Origin: DASTDH01 sp035601575
Lineage (GTDB): Bacteria; Verrucomicrobiota; Verrucomicrobiia; Chthoniobacterales; JAFAMB01
NCBI GenBank assembly: GCA_035601575.1
Contig: DATNNZ010000288.1
Coordinates: 1 to 64,000, forward strand
Length of the DNA stretch: 64,000 nucleotides
Direction: 5' to 3'
Shown: piece after piece, positions 27,251-35,738 of the stretch
How the letters are laid out: every line of letters begins with the position of its first letter
Position numbering within the stretch: the first letter of the stretch is position 1
Translations under genes and position numbers: made by a program
The notes under the pieces: model-generated
Told to the model about the DNA's origin: nothing
What the model saw: the letters and a program-made list of their open reading frames with translations, nothing else
The model's database searches: none

Positions 27251-28183
27251 ATGCGATTTGAGCAGCGATCGTTTGAGGACGGCGGCCATCGTTTTACCGA
27301 ATTGGTCGATCAAAGAAGCGGTTTCCGCATTCTAGCCGATCACGCCGGAGCCGAACTAATAAGTGTCGCCCGCAGAAATCCGGACGGAGCTTGGCACGGT
27401 TATCTCTACCGGGACGGAGACTTTTCGGCTCCGCCGGACGGTTGGAAAAATCACGCAACTGTGATGGGATACTACATCCACCGCCTTTTCGGAGGGCGCT
27501 CACTATACCAGGGCGAGGAAATTCGCGGTGGAAACCACAGTTTTCTGCGAACCAAGCAGTTCTCCGATCCAGAAATTGTTCTGAGTGACCAAAGTGCGGC
27601 GCTGCAGTTTCGTTTGCCCAGCGATCGCATCGAAAAATCGGAGTATCCCAGGAAAGTGGATTTCTCGCTGGATTATCGTTTGGTGGACGATTGTCTCGGG
27701 GTTCAGTTTTCGTTCAAGAACTTGGAGGTGGATCGGCCGGCGCATCTCAGTTTTGGCCTGCATCCGGGGTTCGCGGTAAGCTCAGTCGAGAACGCTCGTG
27801 TCCTGCTTCCAAAAGGAAGGTACCGGCGCCATATCGCTCCAGACAATTTCCTCAGCGGCGAAACTGCGGACTTCGCCTCCGAAGGTGGACCCATGTCGTT
27901 CAAGCCTTTCGAGCTTCCTGGCTCCTTTCTGATTGAGCCATTGCATTGGGAGGAGTCAGTCGTCCGCCTGCATGACTATGGTTCTAATCACGAGATTGAA
28001 ATCGACCTGGCGGAAGCGCCCTTTTTTACGATCTGGAGCGATCTTCATCCATTTATCTGTGTTGAGCCATGCTGGGGTCTGCCTGATCATCAGAAACAGG
28101 AGCCATTCGAAAAAAAAATCGGTATTCAGGTGGTTCCGCCCCAGGGCAGCCTGAGCCGAGGTTGCAGCTTTCGGTTTCGCTAA
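27251..28183 (+). CDS. Aldose 1-epimerase family protein
   Basis: The 310-residue protein has the galactose-mutarotase-like beta-sandwich layout, with 'GFRILADHAGAELISVARR' near the start, 'MGYYIHRLFGGRS', 'HLSFGLHPGFAV' (catalytic-type His) and a late 'ICVEPCWGLPDHQKQE' containing a Glu at the position of the general base. Such enzymes interconvert sugar anomers, or bind related carbohydrates. No sugar-catabolic neighbours specify the substrate. Confidence 0.75.
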   Translation: MRFEQRSFEDGGHRFTELVDQRSGFRILADHAGAELISVARRNPDGAWHGYLYRDGDFSAPPDGWKNHATVMGYYIHRLFGGRSLYQGEEIRGGNHSFLRTKQFSDPEIVLSDQSAALQFRLPSDRIEKSEYPRKVDFSLDYRLVDDCLGVQFSFKNLEVDRPAHLSFGLHPGFAVSSVENARVLLPKGRYRRHIAPDNFLSGETADFASEGGPMSFKPFELPGSFLIEPLHWEESVVRLHDYGSNHEIEIDLAEAPFFTIWSDLHPFICVEPCWGLPDHQKQEPFEKKIGIQVVPPQGSLSRGCSFRFR

Positions 28184-28313
28184 GCAGCCCGGTCGGGCAT
28201 GAAATTGAGCCGCATAGTAAGTAGTGAATTTGATTGAAACACAACCCGGCCGGATAGACGGGCTACTTTTGCGTGCGACATTTGCGGACTAGATCGGTTT
28301 ATTAATTCGCCGC

Positions 28314-29531
28314 ATGAATCTCGTCCAGAATCTCCGTCATCGAGCAGAGTTACAGCCCGGAGTGCCGGCGATCGTAGATAGAACGGTGCGCGGTGACCGG
28401 GTCGTTAGCTTCGTGGCCTTCAATCGTTCGGTCGATTTTCTTGCGCTCAGGCTGCGGGAAGAAGGAGTCAAGTCGGGGCACCAGGTTCTATTGGCGCTGG
28501 AACCAAGCCAGGAATTCTACCTCTTTGCTCTGGCGCTGCTCCAAATTGGCGCCATTCCAGTTATTTGCCGGAAAGCCCTTGGTAGTTCGTTTCTCACGGA
28601 ATGGGTCAAAAACGTGCGGCCGCAAGCCTGTGTCATCCCCCAATCCCGCTGGCTGACCCAGCATTTCCACCGGCAATTGCGTTTGATTCCGATGAGACTC
28701 TTTGTTCATGCATTTCGGTTCGAGAGTCGCTGGCTTCGACTTGGAAGATTTGGCCAGCCGATCGAATTAAATCGAGATCAGATCGCCTGGATCGAACTAC
28801 GGAGCGAATCGCCCGATACATTTCGCGCCTGGGCCTGGAATCAAGAGACACTTGCTCGAACGACTCAGCGTTTGGTTTCGATTCTGCGGATGAAAGCGGG
28901 AGAGATCGATCTTTGTGGAAACCCGTTGCATCTACTGGCAAACCTGGCTGCCGGGCTCACCAGCGTGATTCCGCTGAAGCGAGGGCTGTTCACTCCGACT
29001 GGCCGACGCCATCAGATAGATAAATTCAAGCCAAACAGGGTGGCCGCGAAAGCAGAGTTTCTGAATCGATACCTTCGCTCCAGTACTTCACCGCTGCAGA
29101 AAGTATTTGTATTGGACGCTCCGCTGACTTCCGAAGATGTCGAGTTTTTTTCGGCTTGCCGCCAACATGGCAACATCGAGCTCCTATTTGGGCGAGAAGC
29201 CCCACTGGCGAGTTGCACGTTAAAGGAGTTTCAATCTCGCGCAGATGACCATTGGGTTGGCAACTTTTTTGACGATGTCCGGTACAAACTCGAACTCCCG
29301 ACAACCAAACCAAACGATGGCATTTCGGCCGATTCAGTTTCTAAGGACTCCGAGCTGGGCGAACTTCTTGTCGCGGGAGACTTTCTTCCCACACCATTGA
29401 CCACCCATGGAGAACCAGACTCAACTATTCTACCTCAGAATGAAAAGGATGAAACCTGGCAAAGAACCGGCGTGAAAGGAGCGCTCGACGACTCAGAGCG
29501 ATTTCGTGTTCTCGATCCAGTAAAGAGTTAG
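28314..29531 (+). CDS. Degenerate AMP-binding (OleC-like) enzyme
   Basis: The 405-residue ORF aligns by eye with ANL adenylating enzymes of the OleC beta-lactone synthetase group: 'HRAELQPGVPAIVDR', 'VLLALEPSQEFYLFALALLQIGAIPV', 'GEIDLCGNPLHLLANLAAG' followed by LTSVIP, and a final 'WQRTG'. The ATP-binding P-loop (normally TSGSTG.PKG) is replaced by RSESPDTFRAW, and the AMP-binding YG.TE block reads LLFGREAP. It is about 130 residues shorter than normal. The reading frame is intact, so it may be a non-catalytic homologue or a gene in early decay. No OleA, OleB or OleD gene is in the window. Confidence 0.7.
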   Translation: MNLVQNLRHRAELQPGVPAIVDRTVRGDRVVSFVAFNRSVDFLALRLREEGVKSGHQVLLALEPSQEFYLFALALLQIGAIPVICRKALGSSFLTEWVKNVRPQACVIPQSRWLTQHFHRQLRLIPMRLFVHAFRFESRWLRLGRFGQPIELNRDQIAWIELRSESPDTFRAWAWNQETLARTTQRLVSILRMKAGEIDLCGNPLHLLANLAAGLTSVIPLKRGLFTPTGRRHQIDKFKPNRVAAKAEFLNRYLRSSTSPLQKVFVLDAPLTSEDVEFFSACRQHGNIELLFGREAPLASCTLKEFQSRADDHWVGNFFDDVRYKLELPTTKPNDGISADSVSKDSELGELLVAGDFLPTPLTTHGEPDSTILPQNEKDETWQRTGVKGALDDSERFRVLDPVKS

Positions 29532-29616
29532 CAATTGGAAGTTGCTCGTTACAAGGTAAAGGACGGAGAGCGCTCAATTCTGGAACTGGTAACTTCCAAC
29601 CTTTAACTCTGAGCAG

Positions 29617-30081
29617 ATGGTGCCCCGAACCAAAGCCCTCCTTTTCGTCGCACTACTGCTTGGTGGCGTCGCCTTTATCGGGGTGCGCTTTTGGGGCTTG
29701 CATCAGCGGTACGTTCCACCTGAAGCAATCGAGATGTCTCGGCGATTCATCTCGCTCATCGAGTCCGGCAACCTGCGCGAGGCATACACACTCACTACGC
29801 AGGATGACCTATCCGGTCCTACCCTCGAGGCATTCGAGACCAAAACTAAGAGCCGAATCGATCAAATCGTATTTACGGCTCGTCCTCCGATCCAATGGGT
29901 GGGCGAACGAGGTGGTTTTCAGACCTACGGGAACCGCTTACGGCGCTGGTTAGCGGGCCGAAAACTTGATCCCGATCTGCTCCGTCTGGAATTCACCGTC
30001 GGCGCGCCCTTTGAAGTGCGCCTCGTCTCCTTCGGAGACGGAAAGTGGAAAATTAGCTATTTCCAAAACCACGCGGCCTGA
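29617..30081 (+). CDS. Hypothetical membrane-anchored protein
   Basis: The 154-residue protein has one N-terminal membrane helix (about 7-25), after which a soluble domain with 'SLIESGNLREAYTLTTQDDL' resembles the start of NTF2-like (DUF4878-type) folds. The rest is mixed beta and ends 'GKWKISYFQN', as NTF2-like domains often do. It is probably anchored at the inner membrane facing the periplasm. Function unknown. Confidence 0.65.
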   Translation: MVPRTKALLFVALLLGGVAFIGVRFWGLHQRYVPPEAIEMSRRFISLIESGNLREAYTLTTQDDLSGPTLEAFETKTKSRIDQIVFTARPPIQWVGERGGFQTYGNRLRRWLAGRKLDPDLLRLEFTVGAPFEVRLVSFGDGKWKISYFQNHAA

Positions 30082-30082
30082 A

Positions 30083-30128
30083 CGGTCAACAGTCAGCAGT
30101 AAGGAGTAAACCGTAACCGCTAGCGGTT
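30083..30128. repeat. 7-bp array and 14-bp palindrome
   Basis: CAACAGT-CAGCAGT-AAGGAGT units repeat with a 7-bp period at about 30086-30106. The perfect palindrome AACCGCTAGCGGTT follows at 30115-30128. It lies between two convergent genes (one a pseudogene). Confidence 0.5.
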
Positions 30129-30150
30129 GGCAGACCTGACTGTTTACCGC

Positions 30151-30404
30151 TCAATTCTTCATTCTCGCCGGGGCCTTGTTGCGCCAGGCCATTAGCAGGG
30201 CGCTGGTTAAACTCATCTCGTCCGCGGCTTCCAGCTTGACGTTGGTCGATCCACGTCGTCCCCAGGCGCCGGGTACCGGGCTAAACACCACAAAGTGGCA
30301 AAGATCTTGTTACGTACCCGAAAATCAGGATGCGCCATGTGAGCCGCCTCCGTTGCTTCCGGAAGCGCCAGCGCGAGACGGCAAAAATCATCAACGGTCA
30401 TCAT
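30151..30404 (-). pseudogene. MmcQ/YjbR family pseudogene
   Basis: The 5' part reads 'MMTVDDFCRLALALPEATE' and continues through 'HPDFRVRNKIFATL', the exact N-terminal pattern of MmcQ/YjbR-type DNA-binding proteins. Just after it the frame must shift: the family C-terminus (SPVPGAWGRRGSTNVKL, then 'ALLMAWRNKAP') continues in another frame to the stop at 30151. The central block of about 30 residues that normally sits between the two parts is missing. So the gene carries both an internal deletion and a frame change and should be non-functional. Confidence 0.8.
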
Positions 30405-30551
30405 TAGAATACTGTCGATAGATTACGCAATAAAGAGGCCGTCCACCCTCCAGCTCGTGGAGGTGATCAAAATCACACGTCTCAACGAACTGTCAGTTCT
30501 GAAGTCGGTTAATTCCTTCTTCTATGTGAAACAATTCTGGATTTTAGATTC

Positions 30552-31181
30552 CTATTTTCCCTGCCAGATCTTTTTCAGTAGCCCACTGGCACCATAGACC
30601 GGGTCGTTGCCGGGAAGAGGCAGAGCCGCAATATTTTGATCCGCCTTTGGCCGCTCGCCGGGACGGCCGGTCAGCAAATCCCATTGGCGTCCATCCGGAT
30701 AAGCGCCCACAACTCCAAAATCGTTGCTACCCCCAAGATTTTTGTGTCCAACTCCGGCCGGAATCACAATCACGTCTCCGGCTTGTACGGTGAAATCGCG
30801 GCCTTGTTCTCCGCCGAGCCGCACTGTCGCTGAACCCCGATAGATACCCAGTACTTCGTGGCTCGTACTGTGATAATGGTGAAAAGGATAAATGCCGTTG
30901 CGCCAGGAGTTGGTCCAATTGTTTGCCGCAAATTGCTCTTCGACCTGAGCAGCTGGATCAGTGCGACCGAGGTTAATGACGCCGCGGTACAGAAGGAGCG
31001 GGTAACGGTTATTGGGAATGATACCGTCGTCCTTAAAGGTAGCGGTATCTGGCTGTTTCATGTCCTTTCCTTGCGATAAGCCTCGCCTAGGCAGCGTGGT
31101 CCAACCAAGAACCAGAAGCGCTCCGGCTTTAAACGTGCTCGCCAAAAATTGGCGCCGATATGTTCGATGTTCGTCATCCAT
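30552..31181 (-). CDS. Exported cupin-domain protein (YjlB-like)
   Basis: The 209-residue protein starts with a twin-arginine-like signal (YRRQFLASTF, then a hydrophobic core GALLVLG) and contains one cupin domain with 'HHYHSTSHEVLGIYRGSA' and 'VQAGDVIVIPAGVGHKNLG', the two cupin motifs with His/Glu metal ligands. It resembles YjlB-type cupins, which are normally cytosolic. The ATG at 31181 is preferred to one 10 codons upstream because it starts just ahead of the RR motif. Substrate unknown. Confidence 0.75.
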   Translation of the reverse strand: MDDEHRTYRRQFLASTFKAGALLVLGWTTLPRRGLSQGKDMKQPDTATFKDDGIIPNNRYPLLLYRGVINLGRTDPAAQVEEQFAANNWTNSWRNGIYPFHHYHSTSHEVLGIYRGSATVRLGGEQGRDFTVQAGDVIVIPAGVGHKNLGGSNDFGVVGAYPDGRQWDLLTGRPGERPKADQNIAALPLPGNDPVYGASGLLKKIWQGK

Positions 31182-31310
31182 GACAAACCTAGTATAGCGT
31201 ATCCAGAACACCCGAGCCAGGACCTCCCAGATCGACTTCGGTTGGCCCGCAAAGCACCGTCACTTCGACTGGGATAAGAAACCAAACCTCTCGCCGGTAA
31301 CCTGTAATGG

Positions 31311-32252
31311 TTAACCCTTCCTCATTAACCAATCGACTGATTCCTTGACGGCTTCGAGCGACGTATACCGGGGACAATATTCGAGAAGCCTCCGCGCCTT
31401 AGCGATGCTGCAATTCGGGCTGTGCGCAATATGATCCCAGGTCGCTGACGCGTTCTCTTCGATAGTTGTTTGTTTCCACTCCTCCCAAGGCAGAAAACGG
31501 AGAACAGCCTTCCGCCCAAACCAAGCGGCCACCGACTCAGCATAACCCCGCAACGTGAGCGCTGCGGCGGAAACCACGTGAAAGCTTTCGCCGATCGACG
31601 CACTTCGGTTGATCATCGCCTGATAAAATGCGTGAGCGACATCATCGGCATGCACGTGATGAACGGTTTCTAGCCCGAGATTTGGTAACGTTAACTCTTC
31701 TCCCTTGGCTAGGCGATCGAAAACGGTGGGATCGAAGTGGCCGGCCGGATTAAGCGGGTTCCAGCCAACACCCACGATATGCCCAGGATGAAGGATAGTA
31801 GCCGGGAATCCGTGTCGACGCGCTTCGCCCAGTAAATATTCTTCGATTGCCGCCTTCTGAATCCCGTACTCTCCAAACGGCCGGCGAGGCTCTTCTTCGG
31901 TCGTTGGCACAACGACGCTGGGTCCGTGAACCCAGATTGTTCCGCAATGGAGAAAATGCTGGACGTTTCCACGAAGTGCTTCGACCAATTGCTGTGCACT
32001 CGCTGGTGTAAAGCAGATCAGATCAATCACCACGTCCGGTTTCAATTCGGCGATCTGCCGACCGAACCCCCCAGAGGTTTCTTCCTTGTCTCGATCGATC
32101 TTTATTCGCTGAGCAGATCGCCACGCTGCATCCGCAAGGTAAGGCTCTCGCTCGCCGCGGCTGATTGAGATCACCTCATGTCCAGCCACCACCAATCGGG
32201 GTACAAGATAGGTTCCAATATGCCCACTTCCACCAATGACAACGACACGCAT
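31311..32252 (-). CDS. NAD-dependent epimerase/dehydratase family protein
   Basis: The 313-residue protein is an extended SDR. It has a Rossmann motif GGSGHIGTYL at the N-terminus, 'DVVIDLICFT', 'HCGTIWVHG' and the active-site 'YGIQKAAIEEYLL' (Tyr-x3-Lys region), followed by 'LHPGHIVG' and 'VHHVHADDVAHAFYQAM'. The Tyr-Lys pair reads Y-G-I-Q-K, as expected. Substrate is likely a nucleotide-sugar or related carbonyl, but this cannot be decided. Start ATG at 32252 gives a clean Rossmann N-terminus. Confidence 0.85.
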   Translation of the reverse strand: MRVVVIGGSGHIGTYLVPRLVVAGHEVISISRGEREPYLADAAWRSAQRIKIDRDKEETSGGFGRQIAELKPDVVIDLICFTPASAQQLVEALRGNVQHFLHCGTIWVHGPSVVVPTTEEEPRRPFGEYGIQKAAIEEYLLGEARRHGFPATILHPGHIVGVGWNPLNPAGHFDPTVFDRLAKGEELTLPNLGLETVHHVHADDVAHAFYQAMINRSASIGESFHVVSAAALTLRGYAESVAAWFGRKAVLRFLPWEEWKQTTIEENASATWDHIAHSPNCSIAKARRLLEYCPRYTSLEAVKESVDWLMRKG

Positions 32253-32460
32253 AACCAAGTATGGCACGAGGCGAAGGAAACGGGAAGCTGGAGGCTCGTT
32301 CGGCTATAGGTCTCTGCTTCGGTTCGCGCTCCGCGCCAAGAGCTAAAAAAATATTCAAATAATTACTCTTCGGAAACCAATTTTCGGTGCCACCTGATCA
32401 AGTGATTATTCGAATCCGCGCCAAATCAGGTTCGTCTATCTCTTGAAGAAGGAAAACTAA

Positions 32461-32670
32461 ATGAAGAAATTTTTGTTGTCTGTCTTAGTGGGATCCGGCT
32501 TGCTCGCTCTCATACCAACGCAGGCCCGGGCGGATGCTGATGATTACTATTACTGGCGATCGCGACATCACGAGTGGCGAGAGCATCAGCGACGAATCCA
32601 CGAGTGGAGAGAACATGAATGGCGTGAGCACTGGTGGCGAGAACACCAAAACTATTACGATCGTGACTAG
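32461..32670 (+). CDS. Small secreted protein with HEWRE repeats
   Basis: This 69-residue protein consists of a clear signal peptide (about 1-24, ending ARA) and a mature part of about 45 residues made almost wholly of Tyr/Trp/His/Arg/Glu: a DDYYYW start and then four or five imperfect HEWREH units. GAAGGAAAA eight bases upstream is a good ribosome site. Similar His/Trp/Arg-rich short exported proteins are known but uncharacterised; metal binding by the many His residues is possible. A terminator-like hairpin follows. Confidence 0.8.
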   Translation: MKKFLLSVLVGSGLLALIPTQARADADDYYYWRSRHHEWREHQRRIHEWREHEWREHWWREHQNYYDRD

Positions 32671-32687
32671 CTAACGGCTCGGTACAG

Positions 32688-32715
32688 GGCCTGCCATCTA
32701 CAATGGCAGGCCTTT
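32688..32715 (+). terminator. Intrinsic terminator candidate
   Basis: A perfect 10-bp stem (GGCCTGCCAT at 32688-32697 and ATGGCAGGCC at 32703-32712) with a 5-base loop is followed by TTT. It sits 18 bases after the stop of the HEWRE-repeat gene and is the clearest terminator of the window. Confidence 0.75.
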
Positions 32716-32778
32716 CCAATTCATTGGAAAGAGGAAGCAGTAACTCGACGAAGGTAGCTCGGACCAGCCGTGACAGCA

Positions 32779-33495
32779 CTATGAGTTTCTAGATTCTCCA
32801 AGCTCATCCATCATCTGCTTGGCCAGTTGTGGGCCAACGCCGCTCTCTTCGTGTTTGAAATAAACGAAAGCGTGACTCCAACGATCCTTCTGTGCCTCAA
32901 TGAATTTCGCCCAACGAGCTATATCCGCCTTTTCGTAATCTTCACGCCGAAGGCGAAGGTAACCAAAGTCAGTCGTCGCGAGACTCGGGGTAACAAGATC
33001 GCTACTCTCCGCGATGCAAAGTGCAGCGCTATGCTTTTGTAGCTGACCAAAGATTTCGTCATCGAACCAAGATGAATGACGAAACTCGAAAGCCGCACGG
33101 ATGCCAGTCGGCAAGCTGCCGAGGAACTCATTCAAGAGCGTGGCATCCTTTTTAAAGCTTGGCGGCAGCTGGAATAAAACAGGTCCAAGCTTTGAACCCA
33201 ACCCAGAAACAACGCGTTGGAAAATATCCAAGAGCTCCGCGCAATCCCGGAGCTTGGCAATATGGGTGACCTTTTGCGGCGCCTTAAGACCGAACCGAAA
33301 ATGCTCCGGGGTCGATGTGTCCCAACCTTCGATCGTCTTGCTGTTCGGAATCCGATAGAAGGTGTAATTGATCTCGCTGGTAGAGAATCGCTCCGCGTAG
33401 AACGGCAACATTTTCGCGGTCGGAAATTTCTCCGGATAAAAAGTCCCTCGCCATTCGGGATATTGGAATCCGGAAGTACCGATCCAAGGGGTCAT
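32779..33495 (-). CDS. DUF72 (YecE-like) protein
   Basis: The 238-residue protein fits the DUF72 TIM-barrel family: it opens 'IGTSGFQYPEWRGTFYPE', then 'YAERFSTSEINYTFYRIP', 'FGLKAPQKVTH', 'LGPVLFQLPPSF', 'FEFRHSSWF' and 'YLRLRRE.YE'. The family role is unproven, although a UDG-like or nuclease link has been suggested. Stand-alone minus-strand gene, convergent with the small secreted-protein gene. Confidence 0.9.
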   Translation of the reverse strand: MTPWIGTSGFQYPEWRGTFYPEKFPTAKMLPFYAERFSTSEINYTFYRIPNSKTIEGWDTSTPEHFRFGLKAPQKVTHIAKLRDCAELLDIFQRVVSGLGSKLGPVLFQLPPSFKKDATLLNEFLGSLPTGIRAAFEFRHSSWFDDEIFGQLQKHSAALCIAESSDLVTPSLATTDFGYLRLRREDYEKADIARWAKFIEAQKDRWSHAFVYFKHEESGVGPQLAKQMMDELGESRNS

Positions 33496-33504
33496 ACCCG
33501 AAGA

Positions 33505-33694
33505 ATACAGGAGTCAGGAGTCAGAATCCAGAATTCCGTAGGGCCAAGCACAGCGGCGCATAGAGCAGCGTCCCAAATGACGTGAATTCGCCTGACAATT
33601 TCTGATCCGACCCCGCCGAATTCTGTCTCCTGGATTCTGACTCCCTTATTCAGTATTCTGTGTTCCGTACTCAGTTTTCGGTATCCTGTTTCCT
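33505..33694. repeat. 7-bp-periodic intergenic DNA
   Basis: AGGAGTC-AGGAGTC-AGAATCC at about 33508-33532 and a run of nine consecutive 7-bp units ending in TTC/TCY at about 33632-33692 (for example TTATTCA, GTATTCT, GTGTTCC). The second run reaches the start codon of the next gene, so its promoter must lie in or before the array. Confidence 0.65.
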
Positions 33695-34150
33695 ATGCGA
33701 CTCACGCTGCTAGCCCTTGTGTTCCTTTTATCAGCTTGCTCTACCGACATCACAAAAGGGCGCTTGGTTGGAGACACTGGCATCGATCAAGGTCAAGCAG
33801 ACAAGACAAACTACCCGCCAAATAGATTAGCGGAGCAGACCTTCATATTCTCCAATCCCATTGGCTATGAATCGAAGCATTTCGCGACCGATGAAGAAAG
33901 GAAGATCGCTATGAAAGTCGCGCGTAAATTGGGGTCCGGAGATGATAATCACCGCTTTATTGCGATTCCGGTCGCATCCGCGAGAGGCACTAGCACCACC
34001 GCCGAAGTGATGGTGTACGATAGTCGAAAGCAGTCTCTCGTGGGTGATTCTGTATATCGGCTGGCGAACACCCCAGCTTCCGGTCAACCGCTGAAACTCG
34101 ACAATGTCACCGCCGTTTTCGTAACCCCGAACGAATACCCACTAAACTAA
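33695..34150 (+). CDS. Small lipoprotein sharing a C-terminal domain with 26384-26896
   Basis: The 151-residue product has a short lipoprotein signal with lipobox LSAC (Cys at residue 15). The C-terminal half, 'HRFIAIPVA', 'AEVMVYDSRKQSLVGDSVYRL', 'GQPLKLDNVTAVFV', closely matches the corresponding part of the glycine-zipper lipoprotein 7 kb upstream, residue class by residue class. It lacks the glycine zipper. The shared domain, of about 55 residues, is not one I can name. Confidence 0.7.
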   Translation: MRLTLLALVFLLSACSTDITKGRLVGDTGIDQGQADKTNYPPNRLAEQTFIFSNPIGYESKHFATDEERKIAMKVARKLGSGDDNHRFIAIPVASARGTSTTAEVMVYDSRKQSLVGDSVYRLANTPASGQPLKLDNVTAVFVTPNEYPLN

Positions 34151-34543
34151 TCAGTGATCAGTAGTCAGTAGTCGGGAATCTGGAATCATTGAGAGGTCAG
34201 TGTTGCTAGCGCAGACAAAACAAAACCGATACCGCACATGGCTCATACCCGGCGCGATATCCGAAAACTGACATCGGAACGCCTTTAGCGCACCGAGGCC
34301 GGCGCCGCTGCGCGCCCTGGGGGTGCTTTCGGCAAATCGTAGAACTGGCCGCGATCCGGGCAGCCGCCTGGCACCCGCCAGACGGAGTCGGGTTGCCCTA
34401 GCAATCATGGCGACGGCATGCCTCTCTACTACTGGCAAATCCTTTCACCGATCACCGATCACCGATCACCGATCACCGATCACCGATTACCGATCACCCA
34501 TTACCGATTACCGATTTCTACGTCTTCCCGCATCCTAGGTTGT
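34151..34543. other. Intergenic region with two 7-bp arrays
   Basis: AGTAGTC units occur at about 34160-34180. A longer array of ATCACCG/ATTACCG units runs from about 34441 to 34515 in roughly ten copies. The GC-rich stretch between them (34194-34437) has no recognisable gene. The open frame through the second array would encode an ITDHRSP repeat, but that is the array read as protein, not a real N-terminus. Confidence 0.65.
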
Positions 34544-35488
34544 ATGCTGCAGCACTGGTGGCTTATTCTCCTTATGTCGCTCGTCTTCGACGGTCATCCG
34601 GACACTTCCCCGCGAACCCGAACCCGAACCAAATCACCTTACCCGACCAGCTCAAAGAGCGTCTCCTGGATCACCAACATCCCCTACATCACCAGAGGTG
34701 AATCGGAACAGCAACTCGACCTTTACCTTCCGACGAACCGAAAAGGGGAACCGCTAGTGATTTACGTTCACGGGGGCGGCTGGGAACACGGAGATAAGGC
34801 GGGCGATAGCATTAACCCGAACAATCTGCAATGGCTGTGGCAAGGCTACACCATGGCATCGATTAACTACCGACTGGTACAAACTGCACTATGGCCAGCG
34901 CAAATCGAAGACTGCAAGGCCGCCATTCGCTGGCTAAAGGCTCACGCCCGAAACTACGGATACGACGCAGACCGCATTGCCGTCGTGGGCGAATCGGCCG
35001 GCGGTCATCTTGCGGCGATGCTGGGAACGACCAGTGGCACCCGAACCTTTGATGTCGGCGAAAATCTTGATTACACCAGCGATGTGACCTGTGTCGTCAC
35101 TTTGTTCGGCGTCAGCGACGTGACCCGTGAACCCTCCGTGGCTGCTACCCTTCTTGGACCCGTGGGCAAAAACAGCGCCGAACTGGTACGCGGCGCTAGT
35201 CCAATTACCTACGTGCACCGGGATGAACCGCCGATGCTCATCATTCACGGGACTGACGATAAATTGGTTCCTTATGAACAGGCTGAGCTTTTAGCGGACG
35301 CAATGGACAAGGTTCGTGCGCGCTATCATTTTCACACTGTCGTCGGTGGCGGTCACAATCCTTATTTCGGTTTGAACCTGAATCCGAAGACCGGGACCTA
35401 CGACGCTGGCGGAGGCGGCATCGGCCTCTTTGAAGACCCAGCGGTCGAACCAATGATCATCGAGTTTCTGCGCACGTACCTGCACTAA
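34544..35488 (+). CDS. Alpha/beta-hydrolase, esterase/lipase type
   Basis: The 314-residue protein has an N-terminal hydrophobic segment (about 5-15), then the esterase core: oxyanion motif HGGGW, nucleophile elbow GESAGG, 'LIIHGTDDKLVPYEQAE' with the catalytic Asp and 'GGGHNPYFG' with the catalytic His. This is the BD-FAE/hormone-sensitive-lipase-like layout, acting on short esters. The frame is open 42 codons upstream, but that part is an encoded 7-bp array, so the ATG at 34544 is preferred. A signal peptide is possible. Confidence 0.85.
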   Translation: MLQHWWLILLMSLVFDGHPDTSPRTRTRTKSPYPTSSKSVSWITNIPYITRGESEQQLDLYLPTNRKGEPLVIYVHGGGWEHGDKAGDSINPNNLQWLWQGYTMASINYRLVQTALWPAQIEDCKAAIRWLKAHARNYGYDADRIAVVGESAGGHLAAMLGTTSGTRTFDVGENLDYTSDVTCVVTLFGVSDVTREPSVAATLLGPVGKNSAELVRGASPITYVHRDEPPMLIIHGTDDKLVPYEQAELLADAMDKVRARYHFHTVVGGGHNPYFGLNLNPKTGTYDAGGGGIGLFEDPAVEPMIIEFLRTYLH

Positions 35489-35738
35489 GGTTTTGCAGTT
35501 CGCGGTTCGTCATTATCGGCGGTTCCTGAAAACCTAAATCCTTGCCAAAATATCTCCGGGTTAGCAGTGACCGTTAGTCGCCAAGCACCAACCGCGAGAG
35601 CTTCCGGTGTTGTCGGTAGCCGCAGACTATGTCGGACATGCCAGTCGTCCCTACCAAAGACGGCGTGTCCGTTTCCCAATATTAAACTCTTGGCTGTCAA
35701 AACCGACTGTTTGTGATAGTTATATTTGGGTAGTAACT

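Noticed and set aside
30439..30461. Terminator after the cupin gene
   Set aside because: A CACC..TCCA/TGGAG..GTG stem exists about 90 bases downstream, but there is no T-run on the minus strand.
34441..34515. CRISPR-like repeat array
   Set aside because: The units are only 7 bases, directly adjacent and without spacers; no cas gene is in the window. It fits the heptamer family.
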